The notes beneath the pieces are model-generated. The model searched no databases. It was not told where the DNA came from and saw only the letters and a list, made by a program, of their open reading frames with translations. From positions 434,001 to 498,000 of the forward strand of contig MCFL01000001.1 of the NCBI GenBank assembly GCA_002102555.1: a DNA stretch of 64,000 nucleotides, given 5' to 3'. Shown here piece after piece: positions 9,586-20,214 of this stretch (position 1 is its first letter; each line of letters begins with the position of its first letter). Source of the DNA: Catenaria anguillulae PL171 (Eukaryota; Blastocladiomycota; Blastocladiomycetes; Blastocladiales; Catenariaceae). Made by a program: the position numbers and the translations under genes.

Positions 9586-12438
9586 ATGGCCCTTGGCATG
9601 CCGCACAGAATGGTTCTTGGCACTTGGAACGTTGGTGGCAACGTTCCAACCACCTCATATCGAGCCTGGATCCACGGAAAGGATGCTCCTGATCCGCCCA
9701 CGCCGTACCTGCTTCCTCAATCGCAAACGCCAGCACAGCCAGCGCCGCCTCCGCCGTTGCCTCCAAGAGCCAACTCTGTCCAAGCTCTCGAGCCGCTCAT
9801 GTCGCGCCCGTTGCCGCTGCCACCCATGGACTTTTCCGATACCCCACTTTCTGCGTGCTCATCCACAGATGCTGAATCGTCTGCCCCACTCCTGTCCACA
9901 AACACCCAAGCAAACGCGTCCGTTGCTTCGGCTTCATCAAGAGCTGGCCTGGGTGTCATTGGGACCGACAGCGCCTCTGCAACCAACTCGCGCCAATCAT
10001 CACCAACTCGTTCGTCATCGCAGCCGTCAATCAACCCCTCCTCGTATAGCCCCACATCGCTGCCAAAGTCCTCGTCTGTTGCCGGCCCCGCGCTCCCTCC
10101 TCGCCCGCTCCCCCCTCTCCCAAAGAGTTCATCCCCAACATCCTCCACCACGACCACAGCAGCATCTCCAACCAGCCCCGCCATCGCCCCTGGCGACATT
10201 ATCGCTCTCGGTCTTCAAGAAGCCGACACTAGCACCGAAGTGTACCTGGCGCACGACCCAGCCACCCTTTCCACCTTCCGCGACCAAGTCACCTCCGCCC
10301 TGGGCCCCGACTACACAATCCTGAGCGCGCGCCAACTCGTCGGCCTCGTCCTGATTGTTGCCGTGCACGAGCGCATACGCCCCGCCATCCGCAACGTTGA
10401 ATGGGCTAGTGTTGGGTGTGGCGTCATGGGCGTCTTGGGCAACAAGGGCGGCGTGGCCGTGCGGTTTTGGGTCTATGATTCACGCGTGTGCATTGTCAAT
10501 GCGCATTTGGCGGCCGATTATGCGCAGTTGGCCAGGAGGAATTCCGATTTTCACGAGATTCGGCGACGGCTGTGGTTTCGTAAGGAGGATGGGGGCGTTG
10601 GGGCGGTGGATGAGCCCGGGTATGATGAGGATGAGTACGTTTCTTCCAAAACTGTCGTTTTCGAGTTCGGAGGCTGACGCTATCTGTATTGACAGAACGC
10701 TCGTATTTTGGATTGGAGACATGAACTACCGCTTGCAAGGGACGCAAGAGCGCGTGGTGCAAATCATCAACGAAAACCGGCTTGATTCGCTACTCGTGAC
10801 TGACCAGCTCAAGCAGGCTATGGCCAAGGGCGACGCATTTGCCGGATTTCAAGAGCCACCCATCACTTTCCCGCCAACGTACAAGTACGACATTGGTACC
10901 ACGGTTTGGGACACGAGGTATGGGTCTGCTCGCTTATCACATGTACACGGGCATCTGCTGACTTTCCACTGACACGTCTAGTGAAAAACGGCGAACCCCA
11001 GCGTGGTGCGACCGCATCTTGTGGCACCTGCCCGCCACGTCACCAGAAGCAGTCCAACCCAACCGGTACATGGGCCACTTTGGGTACCTCGACTCGGACC
11101 ACCGGCCCGTCTCTGCCTCGCTCTCTGTCCAAGTGGCCGTCATCGACCCAATCCAGCTCGACGACGTGACGCGCGACATTTTGCGCGAACACGACAAGTG
11201 GGAAAACGAGCTGATCCCGGAAGCCAACGTGCTGCCCGCCATTGTCGACCTAGGCGCTCTGCGCCTGCTGCACGAATGCGCTGGCGAGTGCGTCTTGGAA
11301 AACACGGGCAAGATCCCGTTTGTCTGGGAATTTGTCGCTCGGCCAGATCATGTCCCGGCCAGTGGCGGGCCCACCGGGCTGGCGCCGTGGTGCACGCCCG
11401 AGCCGCAGCGCGGCGTGGTGGAGCCGGGCGACAAGCAGCGCATTGTGTTTGTTGGGTATCCAACGCCCGCACACACCGCATTGTTGAATCGGTCCGAGTC
11501 CCCGTCGTTACGGATATCTTTGTTTTGAGGTTGCAAGGTGGGAGGGATTTCTTTGTAGCGGTCGAGGGGACCTGGCAGCGGACCGTGTTGACACAGTCGT
11601 TGGCGGATTTGTGCAAGTCAACGGGGCCGGCGAGGTCGAGTCTTGCGGCGTCAACTGTGGCGTCGTCACCTACGACGAGCCACGGCGGGCTACCACTCGA
11701 GCTGGTGACCATTTCTCAATATTTACATGACCATGCTGCACGCGCAGTGACCGCAACCGACGTTTCAGATTTGGTCACGGGCGCTTGCGACGATACCGCG
11801 GTCGAGACGGTGATCGAGGAGCTTGATACGAACCGTCACCTGGATGCAGACACGCTGGTTGCTAAAGTGGGCGGATCGACGGAAGTCGCAGACCGTGCCG
11901 TGGTGAGGGCGCTCCTCATGATGCTCGAGTACATGCCAGAGCCGCTGGTGCCAATGGGTGCGGTTCAAGACAAGTTGTGTGTCGCCGCGGGTGGGATTGG
12001 CGGTCAGGAGACGGTTGGGGCGTGTATGGAGGTACGCTGTGTTAAATTGTTTGCCAGTGCATATGCAGTCGCTCACCAGTCACCTTTCGGGTCCAGATTC
12101 TCGCCGAATTGCCTGATGTGCACCGGTCGTCGCTCTTGTTTGTGATTGGCCTCTGCCACACGCTTGCCCAGGCGTATGCAACCGCAAAGGCTGCCGCCCC
12201 ACTTGCCGACACCTCAACCACCAGTGTTTCGCTAAACCATTTGCTGATTGCCGAGTCCAAGCTTGCCGAAGTGTTTGGGCCCGTCGTCATGCGCTTCAGC
12301 TCAAACTCGGGCACGGGTGCCGTGACACCATCATCGAGTAAGGACGCTCTGGCGACGGGTGGAAAGAAGCACAAGGCAAAGGTGTTTGCGAGGCAGCGGG
12401 TGTTTTTGGTCTTGCTGCAGGCAATGCGAGGGGAATAG
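9586..12438 (+). CDS. OCRL/INPP5B-type inositol polyphosphate 5-phosphatase with ASH and RhoGAP-like domains
   Basis: Exons 9586-10634, 10696-10917, 10982-12031, 12097-12438; 887 residues if one missing base is restored. Order: catalytic 5-phosphatase domain (GTWNVGGN at the N-terminus, LGLQEAD, VLGNKGGVAVRF, FWIGDMNYR, PAWCDRIL, SDHRPV), an ASH domain (GVVEPGDKQRIVFVG ... TDIFVLRLQGGRDFF), then an OCRL-like RhoGAP region (LPLELVTISQYLHDHA ... LLFVIGLCHTLAQ). The family removes the 5-phosphate of PI(4,5)P2 on endosomal, Golgi and ciliary membranes. Two oddities. About 170 Pro/Ser-rich residues interrupt the catalytic domain between GTWNVGG and LGLQEAD. The frame also breaks inside the ASH domain at the CCCC run 11500-11503, where one extra base restores a perfect family match. 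No N-terminal PH domain is visible. Confidence 0.85.
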
Positions 12439-12564
12439 GGTGGACAATGGAAAGTTTAGGAGCTTTTTTTATATCGGATATGTATACGAGTGCTTCAAGA
12501 CTCGCATAGCTGTCGTTCTTGAGCCCCGCAGGTTGTCTGCTTGAGTGAACGAGACACCTGGAAA

Positions 12565-13549
12565 TCACCATCCAGTCCATGTTAGCGTGTGAATCGACAC
12601 AGAATCGGCAACAATCGACGGACGACTTGACAACAACATCAACCAATCGCGGCAAGATAACGACGGGTCTTCTGTTGAACATGTGCCGTATACGACCCGC
12701 TTTTGCGTTGTGACACCCAACCGTGCTTGTGCCATTGCGTCGCGCGGAAGAACCGAGTTTGGTTTGACGGCGTTGAAGAGAGCGCTTGAGTGGCACACAA
12801 GCGGATCATCTGAAAGAGAATATTCTGTCACGAGAGCTGGCGCGGGGGCGGATGTAAGCAAAAGACAACACGGACCAGGATACGTCACGAAATCGCAGCC
12901 ATAAGTATCCCCGTGAGCAATGACTGTTCGTCGGTTGGGATCGGGGTGCGAATAGGCAAGGTCGCACACCTTGACCATGAGCATGACCTTGTTGCGAAAT
13001 GGTGTCGTGAAGAATGGCTGATTCTGCGAAAGCTGGCTCGACAACTGCTCGACGAGCTCGGGCATGCTCTCAACACACACGGCCTCCGGCGACCCAACAG
13101 GCCATCCCGCGCTCAACCTGAGAAAGCCTAGTTGGAAGGGTGCTGTCAGGGTACGCAACCACTTGGCCCGGGAGTTTCCTAGCCTGGGAAGCGTACCGAG
13201 GGCCAAGAGAACAACGACTTCATGGGCATCCAGTCGCAAGGGCAGCGATACACCTTGAAAGGATGGGCCCAAAAGCGAATTGGACTGTCCAGCACCCTTG
13301 TCGCGACGGACGGCGGTCGAAAAGGTGCCGGTGAACCCAATGCGATCGTCCAGGTTGCGCAGCTGGAGAGCGTCTGTTGTGAAAGCCCCAGACGTCGGTC
13401 AGTACTTGCGCATTTGTCCTGCTGCGATTCATGTTGTCCACACCATCCACATCCCAGACGAGCGCAGTCAAGTCGGTCGCGGATACGAGGTCGGCGAAGG
13501 ATGGCCTCTCGAGGCGGGCATGGATGCTTGTGCGAGCGAGCGGAGTCAT
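12565..13549 (-). CDS. SEN34: tRNA-splicing endonuclease subunit SEN34
   Basis: Exons 13549-13444, 13373-12876, 12809-12565, 247 residues, phases consistent. The N-terminal signature reads ALVWDVDDALQLRNLDDR once the first intron is removed, followed by GFTGTFS and PLRLDAHEVVVL. The catalytic C-terminal domain has the expected triad: Tyr in GDTYGCDF, His in DPLVCHSSAL, Lys in ARLGVTTQKRVV. It ends with the short strand IHTLTWTGW. SEN34 cuts the 3' splice site of intron-containing pre-tRNAs in the SEN tetramer. The protein is shorter than animal TSEN34 because the middle linker is reduced. An in-frame ATG upstream (about 13594) is possible; I chose 13549 because the conserved part begins soon after. 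It lies head to head with the CM-PDT gene, 296 bases apart. Confidence 0.88.
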
Positions 13550-13845
13550 GCTGGAGTGCGGAGAATTGCACGGCGAGTATTTATCAGTATTCATCCATGT
13601 GAGAAGGCGTCGGCGGATTGGGTTTGGAGCCAAGCATGCCACCGACCTTGTCCCTCGCCAGGGCCGTCGTGATCAGGCGTGCAAATGAGTCTCGCGGGCA
13701 CGTGCCGTGTTCGTCCTCCTTATGATGAGAAACCTTGAAGTAGCACTGACTTTGGTGGAGACTGCTCTCTGCTCTCTGCTCTCTGCCCATGTAAACATGT
13801 GCAGTCTTCTTGCCATACATACACAACAACAGCGCAGCACCGACC

Positions 13846-15169
13846 ATGGATCTGTCCAACCTCCGCAAAGAAATCGACTCGCTCGACTCAAAGATCGTTT
13901 CGCTGCTCAACGAGCGAGCCACCGTGTCGGTCCAAGTCGGCCGAGCCAAGGCTGCCGCGGTTGCAGGCACGGACGATCCGGCCGCCGTTGCTGCCGTCGC
14001 ATCCACTGCCGAGGTCTACGTCCCGCGCCGTGAGCGCGAAGTCTTTGAGCAGGTTGTCCGAATGAACCACGGCCCGCTGTCCAACGAGGCCGTGGTCGCG
14101 ATTTACCGCGAGATCATGTCGGCCAGCATTTCGCTGCAGCAGCAGGTCGCCGTCACCTTTTTGGGGCCTGCTGGCACGCACTCGCATCAGGCGGCCATGG
14201 ATAGGTTTGGGGATTCTGTGCTCTATGTCCCCATGACGACGATTGCCGGTACGCTGCACTCGACTTGCAAGTGGTTACGGACTATGCCCAACTGACCATC
14301 AAACGACCCCATGTTGAATCGCACAGATGTGTTCACGGCGGTCGAGCAAGGCCGCGCCATGTATGGCGTTGTTCCCTTCGAAAACTCAACATTCGGCAGT
14401 GTAGCGCAAACGCTGGATCGCTTCATCTCATCGCCGCTGCAAATCAGAGGCGAGACATACCTTCCGATTCATCATTACTCATGTCGACGTCGACTTTGCA
14501 TGCCATTCGACGTGTCTACTCGCATCCAGAGGCGTTGGGCCAATGCCAGCGCTTCCTCGACTCGCAACTGTACGTTCGGATTACGCCGGCGTGAAAAGTG
14601 TGTCTTTGCGTTTTCATTTATTTTGTCTTGATACCACTGGCAGGCCGCACGCCGAACGCATCTCCGTCTCATCCACCGCACAAGCCGCCGAGCTCGCAAG
14701 CAAAGAGCCCCATGCCGCAGCCATTGCCAACCAAGTGTGCGCGCAACTGTACGGCCTGCAAATCGTTGCCCCGCGCGTCGAAGATGCCCAGGGCAACACG
14801 ACGCGATTCCTGGTGCTTGCCCGCGAATCCGACTCGATTGCCTCCTCGCAGCCCGACCGTGACAAGTCACTCTTGTGCTTCACGGTCGACCACCGAGTTC
14901 CGGGCGCCCTGTGTGACGCCCTGCGCGTATTCAAGGACTGCGGCATCAACTTGACGCGCATTGACTCCCGGCCCGACAGGTTGAGGAACGATCGCGGTGG
15001 GTTGTGGCATTATGTGTTCTTTGTCGAGTTTGTTGGGCATAGCAGTTTGCCGGCCGTGCAGAGAGCACTCAAAGAGCTCGAGGGCTTGTGCGTGGACCTC
15101 AAGGTGTTGGGAAGCTACCCGGTGATGGAGGGTAAGTTTTCTGCCGCGCCGGGGATGACGGTTGGATAA
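13846..15169 (+). CDS. Bifunctional chorismate mutase / prephenate dehydratase
   Basis: Exons 13846-14248, 14327-14569, 14644-15169, 390 residues with one base restored. Residues 1-100 are an AroQ-type chorismate mutase (LRKEIDSLDSKIVSLLNERA, VPRREREVFEQV, SNEAVVAIYREIMSASISLQ). The prephenate dehydratase domain follows (VTFLGPAGTHSHQAA, GVVPFENSTFGSV, RGETYLPIHHY, RVYSHPEALGQCQRFL, TRFLVLAR), then an ACT domain for phenylalanine feedback (GALCDALRVFKDCGINLTRIDSRP). It would convert chorismate to phenylpyruvate. In well-studied fungi these are separate proteins (ARO7, PHA2); the fusion is the layout of bacterial P-proteins. The frame breaks at 14478-14480 and one added base gives HHYxMSTSTLHAIRRVYS. 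The C-terminal few residues are uncertain because GTAAGT follows the conserved end. Confidence 0.88.
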
Positions 15170-15662
15170 GTGTGTCTCGTGTGTTGAAGGCCGATGTTTG
15201 CGTGCGTGCGCAGTATCTTTAGTTATTAAATGCATTTCTTTGCTCTGTTGACGCATTCATTGAAGCGGCTCGCGGCAACTCGCTGCAACGAGCAGCATCA
15301 TCATCAGGGCGAGACGTGGAGCACTTGTGGATAAAGGTTGGCGGGGTGTGATGAGCCACTCGGTATTCCTAGGGCACGGGACCGTCTGAGCCGTGCGAGA
15401 TCCTCAATAAGGGGAATACCAAAGAAGGAAGGAAAAGACAAGACCAAAGAGTGAAAAAGAAGGGGGAGGGACAACTTGAAGAGGGCATAAGCAAACACTC
15501 CTTCGCCGCTGAGGCTGCTCGATCGACGTCCCGTCCGTTGACCAGGCATGCATGCTCCTCAATTTTTCGCCAAAGCTCGTCCGTCACGGAGTCAGTTGTT
15601 CTAATTATGACATCAAAGATGTATGATACGAGCCGAGCCCACTGCCAATTTCATCCTTTACA
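15170..15662. other. Intergenic, no gene seen
   Basis: This stretch lies between two plus-strand genes. A pyrimidine/purine-skewed patch at 15415-15480 is the only visible structure. Confidence 0.4.
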
Positions 15663-17026
15663 ATGAGCAACTTCACCCTTGTCGCCATGCCGCAAATGGC
15701 TCCCTTCACTACCGACATCGACACGACTTCTCGCCTCCCGATCAAATTCGACAGCAACAACTTGGTGGCTGCCGACAACACCCGCTACAGCTTTGACGAT
15801 ATATACCGTGGCGAGCCGAAGGTCTGCATGACGCGTGTATGGCCTTCTTTTACAAAGTGGCCGCTCCAGTCGTTGCTGCGTGCCGGAAGCGCTCTGCCGA
15901 GGACAATCACTGTCTCACAGCCGTCGTCGTCCCGGACGAACTTTGGGGTGACTGTGCAAAAGTGATTTATCCGAATCTTTTGCTTATGGTGCAAGACGAC
16001 GCGTCCTATTTCTTGCCCGGGTCCGAATGGTCAGTTTCCGTCGTCCGCATCGTCCACACCAAGGACAAGTCCGCGTACCGGTACATTGACCTCGTGCGTG
16101 GGTACTGCAGCAAGCAGGGCACCCAAAGCCGCCCAACGTATGTCCTTCGCGCAAATGAGCCAAAAGATCTGCTCGGATACATCATCACCGATACCGAGCA
16201 GGTCCACATGGCTACGGACCTGCAAGCTACCTCAACGATCCTGGATTGCATGTATCCAACCCATGACAACACGGAGGCGCATATCTTCACGTTTGTCCGC
16301 CGTGTCTCGGGCAGAGTCTCCAGCGTTGTGTACCTTGTCCTGGCTGCGCACACCGAGGTAGTTCACCGCCTCACAGTCGGAGCATCATTCCCTTGCATTG
16401 TGGGTGCCTTGGCAGAGCAGGGTGATATGACGGAATTGAAGTCACTGGCGGGGTTGAAGGAGACCGGGTCTATGCTGTATGAAGCATCCGTCCAACCCCC
16501 TGCCCCTCTTCACGCACTGGCGCCCGCCGTCGCACCGACATCGCCACCCAAGCACAAGGATTCGGTCATTCAGGACCTTGAGTCCAAACTTGATGCCATG
16601 CACATCCAAGGCAACAAGGCCGCCAAGGCGTCGCGCGAGCAGCTCGAATCGATTCATGCCGAGCTCGATGCAGTGCGAGCTGATGCCGCCCGTCAGTTGA
16701 AGGATACTGTCAAGCGTTTGCAACAGCTCGAGGTTGAGTTGGCCACGACACTCGCACAATTGGCAGAGCGTGACGCAGCCTTGTCACGGATTGCCTCGCC
16801 TGGTGTGCCAGCTGCGGATGTCTCTGCTCGTCTTGCGAGCCTGCAGGCCGCATTTGATGAGAAGTGCGTTGCATTTAGCCAGCTGCAAGTCGAGTGGCAC
16901 CGCACCAAGCGCCAAGCCAAGGAGCTGGAGGACAAGTACCGCTGGCTCAGGAAGAGGACCATGGACGCAGTCATGCAGCGGCAAAAAACTGTCAGCTTGG
17001 TGTCTTTGGGTGTCTCTGAGTATTGA
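15663..17026 (+). CDS. Kinesin-like coiled-coil protein lacking the nucleotide-binding loop
   Basis: About 455 residues in two frames that join if one base is added near 15836-15840. The N-terminal 290 residues follow the kinesin motor order. NTRYSFDDIYRG matches the F-FD-VF strand. FFYKVAAPVVAAC matches the helix before the P-loop. EWSVSVVRIVHTKDKSAYRYIDL matches the EIYNE strand. A stretch ending TEAHIFTFVRR matches SSRSHxIFxI, and VYLVLAAHTEV matches LVDLAGSE. The P-loop GQTGSGKT and the switch residues are absent, so ATP hydrolysis is not expected. From about residue 315 a heptad-rich coiled coil follows (LESKLDAMHIQGNKAAKASR and on). This parallels motor-dead kinesin homologues such as Vik1, by inference only. 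The 3' end may include one more short exon to 17162. Confidence 0.5.
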
Positions 17027-17781
17027 GTCGCTTGTTTTTATCGTAGGTCAGCGGCTGATGCAAGCCCAGCGCGCCAACCTGGATGTCAAGGTGCAATTTC
17101 GTTTTTCGCTCCTCTCTTCAAACGACTCGCCTACGCGCCAATCATCTTTTGCGGTGGTTTGATGGATTGGCGCTGCCTCCAATTGCATGCAAGACTTATC
17201 CACCTGGAAGAATGCGCTGCTGCCCTACAATCACTGCAATTGATTCTGCTCCAATCTGCGCGCGCATTCATGTTCCCAATCCCAATCCCAACCATCCTCC
17301 CCTTTCTCGTGGTTGTCTTCCTGCACGCGCCGGGTTGCTGCCATTCATGATTTTCCCTTGCGAGTCTGCGCACCCGTGCTGCCTCTCCGCATTGTGTGTG
17401 CTCAATTTCAACATTGGCGCACATGTGCGTATCTTGCTTGCTACTTTAGCCGTCTTTCGCGCACCAGACACGAGCGTAAAGACATCTTGCTGCTTTAATA
17501 TTCACGTGCTGCTTTGGCCGTTTGCTCACAGTGATGCGAACACGGGGCTGGCTGGTCCTCAACAGTACATGGGCGATGTAACCTTAGTGGAAAGCTGAAT
17601 ATTGACATACACTCGTTGCCAATTCATTCATCTTTGTCGCTGGACTCGACATCCATCAATATTTCGTGATGGTGCCCCTGGTGTCCAGCAAGTCCAGCCA
17701 TATAGCTAAGTCGTTTTGAAATTTCAAACGACCCGAAACTGCGTGTGCTTCTCGTTCGGGTGCCTTGTTGGCCGCATTGCC
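17027..17781. other. Intergenic; possible extra 3' exon of the upstream gene
   Basis: A frame at 17044-17162 (QRLMQAQRANLDVKV) continues the coiled-coil character and can be joined in phase by a 37-nt intron. That is shorter than other introns here, so I leave it out. The rest holds no credible coding sequence. Confidence 0.35.
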
Positions 17782-18330
17782 ATGGCCCTCATTCTGGCCA
17801 ACAAGAACGACGTCGGCGTCAAGATGAGCATGGAAGGCGGATCGTCGTCGGATGGTACCACGTCTGCCGAGCATGTACCCGGCAAGGCCTCGACGTTACA
17901 TGGCAAGTACCCCGTCAAGATTAGCAACCGCCTCTTTGAGACATGGCACACACAGCGTCTCACGCTCTTTGCGCTCGAAGGTTTCCTCGGATTGACGCGT
18001 TTGGCCAACCAAACCGAGCAGGGCAAGCTGTTCCGCCTCCGTTCGCTCCAGTTTGACCCGGCTCCTTCGTCGTACCCACTCTGCATCGAGATTCGCGCTG
18101 ATTCGGCATCTTATTTGATCCAGTTTTCCAAGGAGGAGGACAAGAGCAAGTGGGTCCGGGCGTTGTCGGTTCATTGCCTTGTCATGTCCAAGTCGTCGGC
18201 AAACCGCAGTACAAGCGGAAATCAGACTGGGCAGATGGGCGGCATGTCGTACACAATGTCGCAAACGGCAGGTGGTGCTCGGTCCGGAGTCGGTGCTGCA
18301 TGGCAACAGTCAATGGTCCAGCACAAGTGA
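17782..18330 (+). CDS. Small PH-domain protein
   Basis: Single exon, 182 residues from MALILANKND. The middle forms a pleckstrin-homology pattern: KISNRLFETWHTQRLTLF, a loop, then KLFRLRSLQFDP, YPLCIEIRADSASYLIQF and the C-terminal amphipathic helix KEEDKSKWVRALSVHCL with its conserved Trp. PH domains bind phosphoinositides or proteins. The remaining 50 C-terminal residues are Ser/Gly/Gln-rich. In-frame ATGs upstream (17716) are possible, but the sequence there is not protein-like. No known full-length family was recognised. Confidence 0.65.
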   Translation: MALILANKNDVGVKMSMEGGSSSDGTTSAEHVPGKASTLHGKYPVKISNRLFETWHTQRLTLFALEGFLGLTRLANQTEQGKLFRLRSLQFDPAPSSYPLCIEIRADSASYLIQFSKEEDKSKWVRALSVHCLVMSKSSANRSTSGNQTGQMGGMSYTMSQTAGGARSGVGAAWQQSMVQHK

Positions 18331-18692
18331 TTTCCATCCTATCCACTCTTTGCTCTGTACATTATTCATTCCCATTGACCACATGTCGAGTGGTTCGAGC
18401 CTGTTGACTTTTTTCTTTCACGTTCTTTTGGCTGTGAATTGCCTTTCTCGTGTACATATACAAATTGCGTCGACTTCATTCAGAAATCTTGCAGCGGCTG
18501 CACATCAGACGATGTTGCTCGGATCCAACTCGTTGTTAAACGTTCCACGCAACAATTTCGGAAAAGATGTTGATGATGTGTGCTCTGCTGTGGAATAAGC
18601 CTGGGGTGCGGGACAACGACACTGAGTACGATGCGGAGGAGTTACAAAAGGGCATCGTGCGCAACAAGGCAAATGCGAGCACATAACTTCCT
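18331..18692. other. Intergenic, no gene seen
   Basis: The 362 bases lie between the PH-domain gene and SPO11, both on the plus strand. No element was recognised. Confidence 0.4.
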
Positions 18693-20119
18693 ATGACCAA
18701 CAATGACAATTCCAGTAGCGAACCCTTCGCAATGTCACAACAACATGCCATCCTTGACGATGCAGGCACGCAGCCCGGGGATAGCGAGCTGGTCATTTCA
18801 GGCCCGAGTGCCGTCTCTGTCGACACCCCAACGTTTCCTGACCAGCAAATGGCTGCACGCCGACATATTCAAGACATGGCGCTCGACTTTGTCCGTGCGA
18901 TGGCAACGCTCAGCCCGTCTCAGCCGCCCCAGATTCCGCTTGTACCTCGCCCAGTCACATTTCGCGTCGGCGACTTGGTGTCAGATCATCACGAAGAATC
19001 TCCCTTGTCCTCGATTCGGTCCCTCACCCAAACAGCCAAAGTGATGCAGCTCATGCATGATCATCTACCAGCTCCCGTTCCAGCACCGGCGCCGACACAA
19101 GCTCTCCTTCTGCATCAAGATCAAGAGTCGGCCAGTCAATCGCATGTCATGGAGAGTGCTGCCCAACGGCCGCTCTACGTCACGCGTCGTGACTTGTACT
19201 ATCAAGATCCAGAGCTTTTCAAGTCGCAACGAACCGTTGATGCGATCGTCAACTCCCTGTCACATACGATTCGTCCTCTTTCTCAGCATTCCCACGAACC
19301 CGTCATGGGGGATGATCTGCAACTGTCCACCACCAAGCTCTTGGATGCAAGTCACCTTGGCGTTGTCGCATCATCCCGTGGGGTCGCTCTTGGGTCGTGC
19401 AGGCTCCACTTGCTACCATCAACAAGCAACTCGTCGGAACACAACATTGTCGACCTCGGGACGACCGGGTCTACTGGCATCCTTCTTCCTCCAGCCGCCC
19501 AAATCCGACGCGTTAAGCTCGACCCTGAAGTTGCTTGGGTTCTCATTGTTGAAAAGGATGCTACCTTTCAAGCCCTCGCTCAGCAGGATTTTCCACGCTC
19601 AAGTTCTCCCCCTGGGCTCATTGTCACATCGCGAGGATTTCCCGACTTTGCCACTCGCCAGTTTTTGCACTTGTTGCCCGACACGGTCCAAATGTACACG
19701 TTAGTGGATGCGGATCCGTTTGGGGTGCACATTCACTGGATGTATCAGCAGGCATTGACGGATAGGACGGTGACGCATTTGGGCGTTCATTTGGAGGACA
19801 TGATTCATCAACACGGCGGGCAAGAAAGTGTCATGGCCTTGGCGGATGCCGACTTGAAACGGATCAAGTTTTTGATGGGGAACGAGGAAGTGAAGCTGCA
19901 AGCAGGAATCATGTACGAATCTCACCCTGAGGATATCACAGTTTGTTTCGGTGAGCTGATACACGATTCTGCAGGAGAACGCTTCAAACCATGCTCCACA
20001 TGCGGGTCAAGGCCGAGGTTCAAGCTTTGGGCAGCCAGCTGTTGCCATACTTGCATCAACGGCTGCAAGCTCGGCCGATTCAGTCACAAAGGATGGGTAC
20101 TCCTTCGTCGGCGGTTTGA
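18693..20119 (+). CDS. SPO11: Meiotic double-strand-break protein SPO11 (topoisomerase VI A-like)
   Basis: Two exons, 18693-19912 and 19975-20119, 454 residues. Family motifs are present in order: the catalytic-tyrosine block YVTRRDLYYQDPELF, SHLGVVASSRGVALGSCRL, the Toprim parts WVLIVEKDATFQAL (catalytic Glu) and LVDADPFGVHIHWMY (DxD metal site), plus IVTSRGFPDFATRQFL. The intron beginning at 19913 is needed to reach the conserved C-terminal helix RVKAEVQALGSQLLPYL; reading straight through gives an unrelated tail. SPO11 makes the breaks that start meiotic recombination, so the organism is predicted to have a meiotic cycle. The first 130 residues are poorly conserved and the exact start among several Met codons is uncertain. 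It converges with WDR55, 95 bases apart. Confidence 0.92.
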
Positions 20120-20214
20120 GTGTTTGGTCTCGTCGTGCATTTAGTTTCAATCCTGTATATTTACATCGCTGTAAAAATGTGATTGTGTGTGATACACCCG
20201 ACGTCGGTCTGGCA

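Noticed and set aside
15822-15860. A 23-base intron to explain the frame change in the kinesin-like gene
   Set aside because: Too short compared with the other introns. A single missing base explains the change and fits the pattern seen elsewhere.
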